NCBI GenBank assembly: GCA_036023115.1
Contig: JAYKKT010000046.1
Coordinates: 4,409,001-4,473,000, forward strand
Length of the DNA: 64,000 nt
DNA from: Brasenia schreberi
Lineage: Eukaryota; Streptophyta; Magnoliopsida; Nymphaeales; Cabombaceae
Direction of reading: 5' to 3'
The position numbers and the translations under genes are program-made. Below are positions 1-12,407 of the stretch, piece after piece. The notes beneath the pieces are model-generated. The model saw only the letters and a list, made by a program, of their open reading frames with translations, was not told the DNA's origin and did not search any database. How positions within the stretch are numbered: the stretch's first letter is position 1; the number at the start of each line of letters is the position of its first letter.

Positions 1-1228
1 TTTGGAGTATGTTGTTAAAATGTTCTTCGATATATATATAAGAGTTGCTAGACTCCAATTTATGTTAAATCATGTATGTCAATTCGCAAAGGCTGAAACC
101 AGGCATGCACGCCTGAATATTGAAGTGGCAACCTTCACTTGTGAGCTGAGTGTCGTGCTAGGTGAGCTAACGCTATGAGTGCAAATGTAGAAGAGTTGAA
201 AAGTTGGTGGCACCAAGGGAAAGGAATAGTTTCGGATAAAATTTTACTTCCAAAATGAATATTGTAGTTCTAGCTGCCAGTCAAAAAGATGTGACTGAAG
301 TACCCATCTATAATTGGCGCATTCAATGGGGCACCAAACAACTGCCTCCATCTGAGGAAGTAGGTTCATGAAGTAAAGACGATGTGTTTACCCAGAGCAT
401 TAGTTCAATGGCACTTCTCCTTGGCACTGAAGCTATTGGTGGGGAGTTTGACTTCCAGGAGGTACATGCATGTGTGTCCAATTTCTCACCCCTTTTTACT
501 AGAACTCCACGTGATTATTTCACCAAATGTTTGAACCACCATTGGTGCCTCTTTGTATCTCTCATTTATCTTCTATTGATTTTATGCCTTAACATCTTCC
601 TTTTATCATAAACATCTTTTGCACATATGAATGGTTGATTGTAACAATTAGCAGTATAGAGATGGTTGATCTCTTATAAGTGCTACATGATATTTACTTT
701 CAACTTTTATGGTATTTTTCCATCACACAAAGTACCCAATGCACCTATCTCTTTTAGCCAACCTATGTTAGCATTTCTGTTCATTCTCATGACTTCTTAA
801 ATACTGATCCTAATAACTTTTTATTAGATGAGAATGAAAGAAAATTTCGTTGAACTCAGCTTACTTAACATACTAGATGTTAAGTTGACCCATGTTATAA
901 TGCACTTTGATGATTTTAGTATGTACTTAAATTTTGGAACTTAATAATGATTTCCTTGTTAATGTTAGGGAAATGTATAAATTATTTGAAGAGCGGATGG
1001 TATGACTGATAACTATGCGTGCCAATGGGTAAGACCCAGGCTGTGGGTGCGAATACAAAAGGGTATTGGAGATCTAGATTTGGATCGTTTGGTGGTGGCC
1101 CAAAATCCGAACCATTGAGAGAGAGAGTAGAGGAGGGGGCTGTCTGCGCAGCAGGACGGCGGAGGGACGCGGCATCGTTGTGGGTGTTTGCTGTTACTCT
1201 GATTGTTGTTTGGGTGTCTGTAGTGGCG
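1..1228. other. Upstream flank of FKBP12; no gene recognised
   Basis: I see no convincing coding exon here. Open frames are short and match nothing I know. A decayed LINE fragment lies at about 590-800 and is listed separately. A TATAAATT-like sequence near 975 is a weak promoter candidate for the FKBP12 gene, and a GA-rich tract lies around 1115-1140, where the 5' leader would be. Nothing else is supported. Confidence 0.5.
590..800 (-). mobile_element. Decayed RTE-type LINE 3' fragment
   Basis: By eye this segment aligns with the 3' part of the LINE nested in the Copia element (4961-5160). Shared stretches include the 'aacatcttttg' start, the 'aacttttatggtat' block, the 'cacaaagtaccc' block and the 'ccaacctatgttag' block. 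Many substitutions and small indels show an old insertion. No open frame and no target-site duplication were found. It lies in minus orientation upstream of FKBP12. Identity could not be computed here. Confidence 0.6.
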
Positions 1229-4200
1229 ATGGGCATCGAGAAGCAAGTGCTGCGTCCGGGCAATGGCCCGAGGCCCTTTCCTGGTCAAAGCGTCACCGTC
1301 CATTGCACCGGATACGGTCCAACTCTAACCCCTCTTCTCTTCCGTTCCTTTGGTGTTCCTCTGTGATTGATTCATTCAGTTATCTTTGAGAAGAGAAACT
1401 TTCCCATACCGTGAAAACCGTTGTGGTGTTCTGCTATTTTGGTCTTTTAGTTTCTATTAGCCTAATTGTTTGGATGTATCTTGTGCTTTGGACATTTTTC
1501 TCTTTACAATCGTATTGCCGTTGTAATAAAATGTCTGAACATGGTGCAGCTGCCAATCTCAACAACAACCTTCCCTGATTTTTTCTGACTTAGCTACTCG
1601 GAAAACGCAGGAATTAAATGCGAGTATGGCCCAAGATAGTTGATAATGCGAATAAAAAAAACATTTAGCGAGTTCCACTTAGTGTAGAAAAAGGATTGGT
1701 TTTGGCTTGAGCTCGCTTCAGAATGGAATTCTTGATAGTAGGATTTATGAACGATTCGATTCCACCTCATGCTTACTAACATGTTCATGATTCCATCTCT
1801 CCAATTGTTGAATGTACGGCATCAATATACGTAGTTGCTAGTTGCTACGCTTTCTACTTGAGTGGAAATTTGAATTCCTGTATGAGGAGGCGGGATGTTC
1901 TAAACGGGGAACTTGAAAGATTGATTATTTAAACTCTCATTGCTAAAGTGAAAATCGTTAGCTTGTATTCTCTTTTCCTCTCATTCATGCCAATCCTAGT
2001 GCATCCGAAGGAACCTGATGCATATGGGATGGACAAGACGCCTAACTGGTTTGACTGTTGCAGGTAAAAATGGTGATCTATCTCAGAAGTTCTGGAGGTA
2101 ATCCTTGTGCTTCTCTTTTCTTGTTAATCTCTTCTTGATGACCAAAACTCAAAGGGTTAGACTCTTTGCTGTATCATTCAATCTTGCTTCCTGCTTATAT
2201 TTTGGTTCATTCAAACTTGGTTAATTGGAACCTTCAGCACAAAGGATCCTGGTCAGAGTCCTTTCACATTTAAGATTGGCCAAGGCTCAGTAATAAAAGG
2301 TAACTCTTTCAATTGCTCATCTTTTCCTTCATTAACAGCCGTTAGCCTTTGTCTTCCACAGGAAAACAGATTATTTTCTTTGGATTTATTTTGGGTTTTC
2401 TGTCTGGAAGTTGTTTGCATTGTAATGTTTTTTCCTAAATTGAATGCTTCCATAGCATAACCATCTTGTAGAAATATCATGCATGTCTAAATTGATTCAA
2501 GAAATTGGAAATGAATGGTTCTTGTTATCCCATTTTACTTATCTACTTGTTTCCTGCAAGCCTAACACTTAGTGTTATTTATGTCAAGGTTGGGATGAGG
2601 GTGTGTTGGGGATGCAGGTGGGAGAAGTAGCTCGTCTTCAGGTAGTACATCTACTCATAAGTCCTTATGTTGATGTTTTGATATCTACGTTACATCGTTT
2701 TTCTGCAGTGAAACTCATGCGTTATGAAACAACTACTGGTTGTGTATTTATTCATGTCTACAAGCAACTATCAGTGTTACAATAGTCTAAATGTTGAATA
2801 TTTCACAACCATATTATGATCAGGTATTGGTAACAAATAACAAGAATGCTATCATTCTTGTGTCAATCATGAACCGTATGTCTAGAAAATGCTTAATTCT
2901 TGTAATTATCTATTGATAAATATAATAAAATTACTATGGATCAATGTTTAAATAAGGTAATTTGTACTTGATATACAACAATTTTAAGAAGTCTAGTGCT
3001 TCTAAGTGGGTGTGTGAAAGAAGCACCAAAATCTCGTCAATGATGTCCACAAACTCAAATAAAAATGATCTTATAAGATCTTTAACAAGCCAAACAAGCC
3101 AAATCACCAAACCTTGGTGCACAAGACAAACTAAATAGGTATAACACCAAGCAAGTCAAGTGAGCACAAAAAGCTCTGATTATTAATTTCACAGCCTTTT
3201 CTATGTATAAAGGTTTATTACAAGTGAGAAGAGAGAGTGAGAGAGAGACTATCATAGAGCAGTTGCTCTCAACGGTCCCAACAGCTAGTAGTGTAGTTGT
3301 TTGGTGTTGATTGACCTTTGAAGGGTTAGTCTAAGACAACTCTATTACAAGTTAACATCCCCCCTCAAACTTGCATTGTATATACCGAAAGTTTGTCCGA
3401 CAAAAACATAAATCTAGGGTTTGACAAAGACTTTGTAAAGAAAGCTGCTAGTTGTAATTCTGAAGGAACATAACATAATGTCAGTCTTTTCTTCAATCAT
3501 TCCTCCCAAATATAGTGGTTGTCCATCTCAGTATGCTTGGTTCGTTCATGGAATGTATTATTTGAAGCAATATACATGGTACTTTTATTATCACAAAGCA
3601 ATTTGGTAGAGTTCTCCGATACGACTTTTATGTTTGTAAGAAGTTCAGTGATCCAAGATATCTCTACTGTTGTAGTAGTCATGACTCTATATTCTGCCTC
3701 CGTAGATGATAGAGATACCTTCTACTGCCTTTTGCATCTCTAAGATATTAATTAGTCACCTAAAAATACATAAAAACCAGTTGTGTAAAGCTTATCATTG
3801 ACATCTCCACCCTAATCAACATCAGTATAAGCTCTTAATTTAAGAGAAGATGATAAGGTTAGAATGATCTCCCTTTTAAGTGTATCATTTATGTATCTTA
3901 CGATCCGCATAACCGCACTCATGTGTATACTAGTGAGAGCTTTTCGAAATTGACTTGGCACATGTACTCTGTGTGCTATGTTTGGTCGAGTGATGGTAAG
4001 ATATGTAAGGCTCCTATCATTTGTCTGTAGAGAGTGAAATCCTCTAATTTTTCTTCATTTGTAGTTCTCAGTTTGGTCCCCATCACCTCTAGCATGCTCA
4101 CTTTCTTGTCATCAGTCAAATCTGACATATTAACAATATCACTAGAAAATTTTGTTTGTGACACAAAATAACCTCTTTTATTATTGGTTACTTCTATTCT

Positions 4201-7200
4201 CAAGAAGTAACTAAGTAGTCCCAGATCTTTCATTTCAAATTCTTCATGCAGAGCTCTTTTGATATGTAATATCCTATTTTCATCACTTCCAGTGGTGATC
4301 ATATCATCTATGTACAGAAGTAGAATCACAATACCTGCATTAGTTTTTCTTACAAACAAGGTAGTGTCAATATAACAAGAGAGAAAATCTCGTGCATGAA
4401 TAAAATTCTCAAATCTATCAAACCAAGTCTTAGGGGCTTGTTTGAGTCTATATAAAACATTTTTTAGTTTAAGGACATAATTACATGGAACATTGAATTC
4501 CGGAGGAGGAGCCATATAGATATCTTCACTGAGATTACCATTCAAAAAGGCATTTTTAACATCAATTGATATATATCTATTCTTTAATTGTACAACAACA
4601 ACAAAACAATAACAACAACTAAGCCTTTTCCCATACTAGACAGGGTCGACTACATGGATTCTTTGTTTCCATAGATCCCTATCGTGTGCCATGTTAGTAG
4701 TTAACTCACAATAAACTCGATCATTCTTTATTGTTTCTTTCCAACACTTTTGTGGTCGTCCTCTACCTCTTTTAATACTTTCCAAATTTAGTTTTTCATA
4801 CCTTCTTAAAGGTTCTTCTTTTGATCTTCTTTCTATATGTCCAAGCCATCTTAAACGATATTCTCTCATTTTATCCTCTATTGGTGCCACTCCTAATTTG
4901 TTTCTAATAACCTCATTATGTATATGGTCTTTTCTTGTATGACTACTCATCCATCTCAACATCTTCTTTTCTTTCACAAACATCTTTTGTACATGTTGAT
5001 GATTAATTGCCCAACACTCATAACATTAAAACATGGCAGGCCTAATTGCTGCTCTATAATACTTACCTTTTAACTTTAATGGTATCTTCTTATCACAAAG
5101 AATACCCGATGTTCCTCTCCATTTTAACCAACCAACATTAATTCTATGCGTAACATCTCAATCAATTCTTCCATCACTATGAAAAATTGACCCTAGGTAT
5201 TTAAAACTTTCCTTTTGGGAGATGCAATGTGTGCCAATTTTAATTTCTATGTCCTCCGAAGTAACCAAATGATCAAACTTACATTCCATATATTTTGTCT
5301 TTGTTCTACTAAGTCGGAGGCCTTTGCTTTCTAATGTTTCTCTCCATAGTTCCAATTTTCTATCAACTTTTTCCTTAGACTACTCCACTAACACAATGTC
5401 ATCTGCAAATAACATACACCAAGGTACTTCATCTTGAATATGTTTTGTTAACTCATCAATCACCATTAGAAATAAGTATGGACTTAAAGTTGATCCTTGA
5501 TATAACCCAATATTAACTTCAAAGAAGTCTGTCATTCTTTAATTGTACAAATAAAAATTAATATACGAACAATAGTCATGCGAGCAACATGAGCAAAAGT
5601 TTCCTCATAATCAATCCTATATTCTTGAGAATACCCCTTAGCTACATGTCTTGCTTTATACCTTTCAATAGATCGATCACTATGGGTTTTGACCTTATAG
5701 ACCCACTTACGATCAATAATTTTCTTTTCTTTGGGTTTCATAATAATGTTCGAAGTACTATTCCTTTCTAGAGCTTCTAATTCATCATTCATAGCTTTTC
5801 TCTATTCTAATTTATTTTTTGCTTGGTCATAATCATTTAGTTTAAGGATACTCGATATGATTACTATATGACTTTTATGTTGTGGTTGAAATGTTTTACA
5901 AGACACAAATCTTTGAGGAGGTTTTATGATTCTTTTGCTAGGAGCATTATCATTTTCTCTATTCCTCCTTACATAATGATGTTAAAAAGGTTTTATGATT
6001 TCTTCTCTAGTTTCGGGATTTCTAGGTTCATCCTCTAGATGGACCATACTTTCCTCTTTGTCATCTAACCTTTCATCCGAGATTTCATCAAAAAACGTAT
6101 AACTATCTTGGGTGCTTTGTGACTCATCTACATAATAACATTCATCTTCAATAAATTTGACATCTCTAGACACAAAGTTTTATCTTCTTTTGGGTTCTAA
6201 CATCTATACCCCTTTTTATAAATATCATACCCAAGACACAAAGTTTTATCTTCTTTTGGGTTCTAACATCTATACCCCTTTTTATAAATATCATACCCAA
6301 GAAAGACGCATTGAATGGCCTTGGGACTTAACTTATCATTTTTATCCGTATAAATATAACACTTACATTCAAAAACTTTCAACCGATCATAACTAGGTTT
6401 ATTTAAATATAATTTTTCAATTGGAGAACAATTTTCTAGTTTGCTTTATGGTATCTTATTATCAAATATACAAAAGTTAAAGCAGCTTCGGCCCACAAGT
6501 ATTTGAGAATGTTACTTGCTAACAACAAATTTATAGTAGTTTCAATAATATGTCTATGTTTTCTTTTTGCTAAACCATTTTGTTGGAGAGTTTGATGATT
6601 TTTTATGTCAAATTCCATGCTCTTTAGGATAGTTTTTGAAGTCATTTGAGAGATATTTACCCCCGGAGTAAGTTCTTAAGATTTTGATATTAGTTTCAAA
6701 TTGAGTCTTATCATATTGTGAAAGATCAAAAAATATTTAAAAACTTCCTATTTATGTTTCAAAAAATATATAAGTGTGTCGAGTGAAATCATCTACAAAT
6801 ATAACATAATAGGTCACTCCTTTTGAGGTTATGAGAGTGGGTTCCTAAACATCGAAGTATACTAATTCGAAGGCCTTTTTTGTGATAAGGGTTCTTTCGC
6901 CAAATGGTACATGATGTGTTTTGTCAAAAATACGATCTTTGCAAACATCATTTTTTAATCTTTATCAATATATAATTGTTCATTTTGCTTACATCAAGAT
7001 GCCCTAATCTTTTGTGTCAAAGCCAAAAATCATTACAATTTGATATAACTAAATTATCTATGACATAAAGACCATCTTCTCGATGTCCTTGCCCATTCAC
7101 CTTCTTCGATAGATGATTTTGCACCATACATCCATTTGGTGAGAAAGTAACAATATAACCATTATCACATATTTGAGAAACCGAGAGAAGATTAAGATTT

Positions 7201-10200
7201 AATTTTGATATAAAACGTATTTGGGGTATTTTAAAAGAATTATTTTTTAAATTACCAATTTCTTTACCATCAAGCTTAGTTCCATCGGTCATAAACACTT
7301 AGTGCTTTAACCGTGCTTTTGTCTAACAATTTATATTCATTAGTCATATGAAAGGAAGCACCAGAATATAAAAACCATGACATACCTTGGTTTGTAGAAG
7401 ATGATAACGTTGACTTGGAGATGCTTCTCTTCTCTTTGAATATTTCTTTAATGTAGGCTTTGATCTTCAACGGTAGCACTTACTCCTTGTTGTCAATGAC
7501 AACCACATGAGGAAACCTCTTCAATAAGAGAGGACACGTAGTCTTGATATGTCTATTCTTTTTGCAATAATGGCAAATTGTACTCTTGTTTGACTAAGAT
7601 ATTATATTATCTTTGAATTGTCCATTTATTTCACTATTGTTTTGCATGTTGAGGTTTGTAGGTCTTTAAATAATTTTTGGATCTGGATGTAGCAAGAATC
7701 GCTTCTTTGTTGTCTCTTATATTCCCCGATCTACTTTCTTTCATAACTAAATCGGTCAAGATCTCATAGTCTTTGGGTCTCAGTTTTCTATGAATCAAAT
7801 TTGATCTAATGTTTTCAAATCCGTCTCTCAGTCCCTAAGAAGAAATATTGGTTGTTAAGGCATTCTTAAAACTTATCCACACTTTGGAGTTTTTTAAATT
7901 TGTCAAAACTCCCAAGTTGGTTACAAAGATTCAAAAACTCGTTCTGATAATCCCCTTAATGCTCAAGGTTTATTTGAAAAACAAAATCGTCGTGGGAATG
8001 AGTTTTCTTAAGGTATTCTCAAATCTCAAAGGCGTAGTCAATCATGTTAATCCTACTACGAAGTTTCACATCCTCATTTTGGCAAATAATTAATGTGATT
8101 TTGGTATTGTATTTCTCTTATTTTTTAACTCTTGCTTGTATTTCTCTTGTAACTTGAGAAATTTATCTCCATCAAACCTTTTTTCTATCTATTTGGGCTC
8201 TTTAATTGTACCATCAATATAATTTCAATAGTCTTTATAGATAAAATATTTTTTTCATGGTACGTGCCGAACTTGGATAAGAGTTGGGAACTAATAAACA
8301 ACGAAATGTCTCACTATTTTCTTCTATTTTCTCAACAATTATAAGAAAATATGAAGAATACCTTGATTCCTTTAAGATCAAACAATTTTAAAATTTGAAG
8401 ATTTTCCACAATCGACATGAATCTCAATGCAACTCTAATGAGACCTTTTCAGTTCTGATACCGTGTGAAAGAAGCACCAAAATCTCGCCAATGATGTCCA
8501 CAAAATCAAATACAAATGATCTCGTAAGATCTTCAACAAGCCAAATCACCAAACCATGGTGCACAAGACAAACCAAATAGGTATAACACCAAACAAGTCA
8601 AGTGGACACAAAAAGCTCTAATTATTAATTTCACAACATCCTTTATTTATAGAAGTTTATTACAAGTGAGAAGAGAGAGTGAGAGACACTATCATGGAGC
8701 AGCTGCTCCCAACGGCTAATAGTGTAGCTGTTGGGTGTTGACTGACCCTTGAAGGGCCAGTCTGAGGAGGCCTATGGCAGGGCCTTCTGGGTCCTAATGG
8801 CCCAGCTCTATTACAAGTTAACAGTGTCCTCAGCAAACTTTACTTGTACGTGCTGTCAATTTACCCTGTGCTAGGGAACTAGGTGTGGGCTTGGACAATG
8901 GCTCATGAGGCTGGTTGCTTTGTTCAATATTCTCTCTATGGTTTATACCCGTTGAAGGGCCTCCTTTTGTTTCAGCTCTAAAGCCTTCATTTTCTCACTG
9001 GATTGTGTCATACAAATTGTCCATATTCATGTGGGTTTATTTTCTAAACCAGTCAAAGCCTGTAGGATAAATGTTGAATTTGGTTCCATTTTCTTTGTGG
9101 ATTGAGAAAAATCGTTTTTCAGAAATAACTCACTGTTTTCCAAATTCTAGTTATCCCTCTTAGATCTTCCATCAGAAACTAGATGCCAGACCATCTCGTT
9201 GAATTGCCCATGAATATAAGCAGCAAAGTCAGTTAGGAGCTGCTATAAATATTCACCCTGGTGCGACCCAAGTAACTATACCTTCAGGATTGGTTATGGG
9301 TCATGATTGCAATATGGGCTAGGCTCTCCAATTAGTCAGGGATATGGGGTTTTGATATGTATATCCTCTTGAAATGTTCTTGATTGGATAAGAAGATGCA
9401 TGTCCACATACAATTGCATGCCAACATCTCTTATGGTGTTGCTGGAGTGCTGGAGAAATGCTTGAATTAGAATCCATTCCAAGTAGGATTTTGTTCTGAA
9501 TGGGGCCTAGTCCAGAAATTTATTATCTAGTAAAGTTGGTGGTCTATCTTTTCACCGCCTAATTTACTTAGGCATTTTGCATCAACTGGATGCTTAGAAA
9601 TCATTACCACATTGAAGATCTAACATGTCAACTGCCAATGGAAAACCCAACCCCTACCTTATTGCATCCTGGATAGTATGCGTTAAGGTTAGACAATGAC
9701 CATAACCAAATCGCAATTTTCAGTTCTTTACCTTACAAGATCGTAACCAAATTAAGTGAAAACTTATCTTGATCTCCTTTTCTTACCATCCTTTGTAGTA
9801 CCATACGATACATTGACTTTTTAAACATGACTGTGGAGGAATTTTTGTACATGAAATGGAGAATCAAGCTTGTCACATAGTGACAAGCTGAAAACCTTTT
9901 TGACAAATCAAATTAGAGAAAGTGATCATAATTGAATGGCGTCTTTGTCTTTTCCCCCTTTCTGGGAAAATTTGTTGCAATTCACAGGAAAAGTTTCTCA
10001 CACAACAAAAAACAAAAGGAGTTATTAACCCTTACCCAGCCCTTTGCCCACTCTGATAAAAAGGCTGATTGATAAGCTTCTAAAGAATCGAAGCTCACTA
10101 ACAAAACTTTAGGTGTACGATGGCTCTTGTCTCACTTAACTATACGATGGAACTTAATTTTCATCTTTAATTGCATTGTGGAACATGTTTACTCAGGCAT

Positions 10201-11399
10201 GCATGCATGTGACACACACACACACTCACAGAGGGAGGGAGTTACAGATGTCTTAATATTTGAAACATCATTGCTATCATTCTTTATCCCACATGCATGT
10301 GCTTGGGGTTCAAGACTGTTATTTTACTATGGTAATGTTCAACGATCACTTTTATAGAAGCAAGATGGCCTTCAGAGAGTAGCCCAGCAGATGTTCCATC
10401 TCATAACGTAGAGGCTGTGGATCCTTCCATAATTTAGAGTCTAGCTTCATGTTGTTTAGCTTATCCTGGCTCGTAAGTAACTTGGTCACTTGAACTACGT
10501 GAGGTAAGCTCACCAAGTTTGATGGATTGCAGCTAGGCTGGTCTATATCTGAGTTGAGCTCATCGCAACCTAGGCTTGGGTATACCTGTTTTCTCTATAT
10601 ACATATAATATATTATGAAACTGATTATAATTTCTCAACTCTTATACATATACTATATTTGCATATTTATATAGACAATTTCATGTTATATAAATATATT
10701 ATTAATATAAATAAACTTTCTTCGTTTTCTGTAGTCATCATCTTTAATATGTATTTGCAAGAGTTGAGGAGTTACGAGTTAAAACTTAAAAGCAACATGA
10801 TAGTGAAGTGGTAAACTTGGTTCGTCCAGCTTTTCAATTAAATGAGATAAGCGGTCAGCTGGCATATCATTCACAATACAAACCATGAACCACCCAAGCT
10901 TTGACTGCAGTGCACAACATTCTAAATAAAGATTCATTTATTGTAGTTTTATATTTGTGGTGCTGGATGCTTATATCAAATATTTATATGGATTGCATTT
11001 TATTTCTCCATGTCTTGTGAAATGCATCATTTTATGCCCACTAATCGCAACTACATCTTTCCTAGCTAGTAGACTGTTATCGCAGTTCCTACTTTCAAAA
11101 TATGAACCAAAAACCAAAACCAAGTCTTCTTCCCACAAAATTACTTGGGTCCTTGACTCCTTAAGTTACGGTTGTGCTGTGCCATATTAGCATTTATTCG
11201 TTCCTAGTTGCTATCTGAAACTGGAGAAGTGAAGAAAAACTCTTTGAACTGCTAAAGCTGTAACCAGCCTATTGATGCATGCTTTCCTGTTTTGCAGTGC
11301 TCTCCTGATTATGCCTATGGTGCAAATGGATTTCCAGCATGGGGAATACGGCCTAATTCAGTCTTAGTTTTCGAGATTGAAGTTCTAAGCGCAAAGTAA
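1229..11399 (+). CDS. FKBP12: FKBP12-type peptidyl-prolyl cis-trans isomerase, five exons
   Basis: Exons 1229-1316, 2064-2097, 2238-2299, 2589-2641 and 11298-11399 join with GT-AG borders and compatible phases into 112 codons plus TAA, the usual FKBP12 length. The start is the ATG of [13 protein letters not shown]. The single FKBP domain fills the protein: VHCTGYG (24-30), FWSTKD (39-44), GWDEGV (62-67), DYAYG and the C-terminal FEIEVL. Cys26 and Cys80, which form a disulphide in plant FKBP12, are both present. Family role: cytosolic proline isomerase, the FK506/rapamycin receptor that can link to TOR. Intron 4 is 8.66 kb because a Copia element carrying a nested LINE sits in it. The exons are undamaged, so the gene is probably functional if that intron is spliced. 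Confidence 0.93.
3013..3357 (-). repeat. Copia 3' LTR
   Basis: This 345-bp LTR is paired with 8464-8823. It starts TGTGAAAG and ends AACA on the plus strand. A purine tract abuts its inner edge, so for a minus-strand element this is the 3' LTR. It lacks a GC-rich insertion of about 40 bp that the other LTR carries near 8765-8805. Most differences are T here against C in the other LTR. Confidence 0.85.
3497..3682 (-). pseudogene. Copia RNase H remnant
   Basis: The minus frame contains [26 protein letters not shown] and [11 protein letters not shown]. These match the Copia RNase H blocks (E..W...LL, CDN.SA..I..NP.FH.RTKHIE). It lies just upstream of the 3' purine tract and LTR, in the expected place. 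Confidence 0.85.
3976..4545 (-). pseudogene. Copia reverse transcriptase, catalytic part
   Basis: This 189-codon minus frame contains [29 protein letters not shown] (the catalytic YxDD box) and [17 protein letters not shown], in Copia order. It is the continuation of 5532-5792, separated by the nested LINE. The frame closes before the RNase H part, so the polyprotein is broken. Confidence 0.9.
4596..5533 (-). mobile_element. 5'-truncated RTE-type LINE nested in Copia reverse transcriptase
   Basis: The inserted 938 bp are flanked by a perfect 17-bp duplication (ATTCTTTAATTGTACAA at 4579-4595 and 5534-5550). The minus strand encodes the C-terminal part of the same LINE protein found intact at 61010-61798, including [15 protein letters not shown] and [12 protein letters not shown], with a frameshift between 5158 and 4983. 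The tail is a GTT-type microsatellite (4596-4620), typical of RTE elements. It is 5'-truncated within the reverse transcriptase domain. Confidence 0.95.
5532..5792 (-). pseudogene. Copia reverse transcriptase, N-terminal part
   Basis: The minus-strand frame shows [28 protein letters not shown] and [12 protein letters not shown]. These are the opening blocks of the Copia reverse transcriptase (KWVYKIK, RYKARLVAKG, DYxETFAPVA). The reading frame is cut at about 5534 by the nested LINE and resumes on the other side in 3976-4545. Confidence 0.88.
6170..6301. repeat. 66-bp tandem duplication within the Copia element
   Basis: Two near-identical 66-bp copies, at about 6170-6235 and 6236-6301, each contain 'cacaaagttttatcttc' and 'tttataaatatcatac'. 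The repeat lies in the integrase-reverse transcriptase linker region and would have arisen after or during element decay. Confidence 0.85.
6436..6645 (-). pseudogene. Copia integrase core remnant
   Basis: The minus frame contains [18 protein letters not shown] and [15 protein letters not shown]. These correspond to the TPQQNGVAERKNR and WAEA..TA.YLINR blocks of Copia integrases; the Glu of the DDE triad is Lys here. The surrounding integrase sequence is out of frame. Confidence 0.75.
7017..7580 (-). pseudogene. Copia gag zinc knuckle, protease and pre-integrase remnant
   Basis: On the minus strand a CX2CX4HX4C knuckle ([14 protein letters not shown]) lies at about 7533-7575. The protease follows with [12 protein letters not shown], where the catalytic aspartate of the usual DSG triad is Tyr. 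The pre-integrase segment (7017-7298) contains [14 protein letters not shown], typical of Copia GAG-pre-integrase. The protease and pre-integrase segments are in different frames. The protein is certainly inactive. Confidence 0.8.
8464..8823 (-). repeat. Copia 5' LTR
   Basis: This 360-bp LTR begins and ends with the same TG...CA borders as 3013-3357. The adjoining 8451-8463 reads, on the minus strand, as a primer binding site resembling plant initiator-Met tRNA complements (TGGTATCAGAGC type), which makes this the 5' LTR. It is longer than its partner by a segment containing 'ggcctatggcagggcc'. Confidence 0.85.
8824..11297. other. Remaining intron 4 of FKBP12
   Basis: About 2.5 kb of AT-rich intron sequence lies between the Copia 5' LTR and the last FKBP12 exon. 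It ends in a normal acceptor (ttttgcag). No coding similarity was recognised. A stretch at about 10440-10590, rich in gagctc/agctta-type words, resembles similar decayed stretches near 48540-48680 and 57000-57110, but no element ends were found. Confidence 0.6.
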
Positions 11400-12313
11400 T
11401 TAGATATGTTGTTTGGTCGTCCTGCGTCATAAAGGATAGACCCGTTTCATAGTTATAGATGACATTGTGGTATCAACTGAAAACAAAAAGATTTGCAAGG
11501 TTATGAATTTATGTTGCGCGACTAAGTATTTAACATTCTCTCATCCCATGCGCCTGCTTAAATAAGCTTCCCCTTGAGTGACTCTCAAGCTTTATTTGTT
11601 GTTATGCGCCATCTCAGATGTGAATTTGAATGCTAATTTCTGTCTGTTTCCCTTTTGCATAGTTGCAGATTGGATTTTGACTGTTTAAAAGTTGATTTTC
11701 GTTAATCTGCGCATGCTCCTATGTGCCGATCAGATTTGACCCAAACAACTTTCGAAATGATTAGATGAAAATGTTTTGTACGCGAAGGGGCACAGGGATT
11801 TCCTGGTGGAGTGGTTAAATGCATAGATATTGGAAACAACACTTCTCTCTGGGTTGATCACTAATATAAGCATGTTCATGTGAGCCAACCAGCTTTGGCG
11901 GCACGGCACCTCTTATCTGTAGATTAAATTCAATTGAGTAGCTTCTAATAACATCCTTCTTTTAGTTATGCAATCGCTTTCTTTTAATCTAGGTACATCT
12001 TTATCCTTTGCCTAAGCCATGATGACAACATTCAATATTGACATATGAAGAGATTTTATGCGTGAATTACATGCATCCAAACATGGTACCTTGATGCATT
12101 TACTCCCTTAGCTCAGCCTCAAGTTCAGCAAAATGATGGAAGTGTTATACAGACCGAGGCCCATCTTTTATGTTGAGCAGAAAACAAGGATGGAATTGAG
12201 TTGCATAAAACAAGTTTTCTCATCCTAGGTACTTTGATTGCATACGTCTTTTGTTTCATTCTGAACTACGCCTCATGCTCTAAAAAATGAAAGCAATTTT
12301 GCATTTCACACAC

Positions 12314-12315
<2 letters not shown>

Positions 12316-12401
<86 letters not shown>
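12316..12401. repeat. Composite (AT)n(GA)n microsatellite
   Basis: An AT dinucleotide run of about 46 bp passes directly into a GA run of about 38 bp. On the minus strand this is the (CT)n(AT)n composite seen elsewhere in the window. Confidence 0.97.

Positions 12402-12407
<6 letters not shown>

Larger units (their letters stand above)
3013..8823 (-). mobile_element. Ty1/Copia LTR retrotransposon, decayed, with nested LINE
   Basis: Direct repeats at 3013-3357 and 8464-8823 start TGTGAAAG and end GTTAACA. Inside the right LTR, 8451-8463 read on the minus strand resembles the initiator-Met tRNA primer site (CGGTATCAGAAC). Inside the left LTR a purine tract lies at 3358-3366. The internal order on the minus strand is zinc knuckle, protease, GAG-pre-integrase, integrase, reverse transcriptase, RNase H, which is the Copia order. 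The frames are broken throughout. Without the 938-bp LINE the element is about 4.9 kb, normal for Copia. No convincing 5-bp target-site duplication is seen. It sits antisense in FKBP12 intron 4. Confidence 0.9.

Noticed and set aside
3008..8828. 5-bp target-site duplication of the Copia element
   Set aside because: Left flank gggtg and right flank gtgtc do not match; at most three bases agree, so no duplication is claimed.
10127..10814. Open frames at 10127-10357 and 10527-10814 within FKBP12 intron 4
   Set aside because: No family similarity and low-complexity AT-rich composition.
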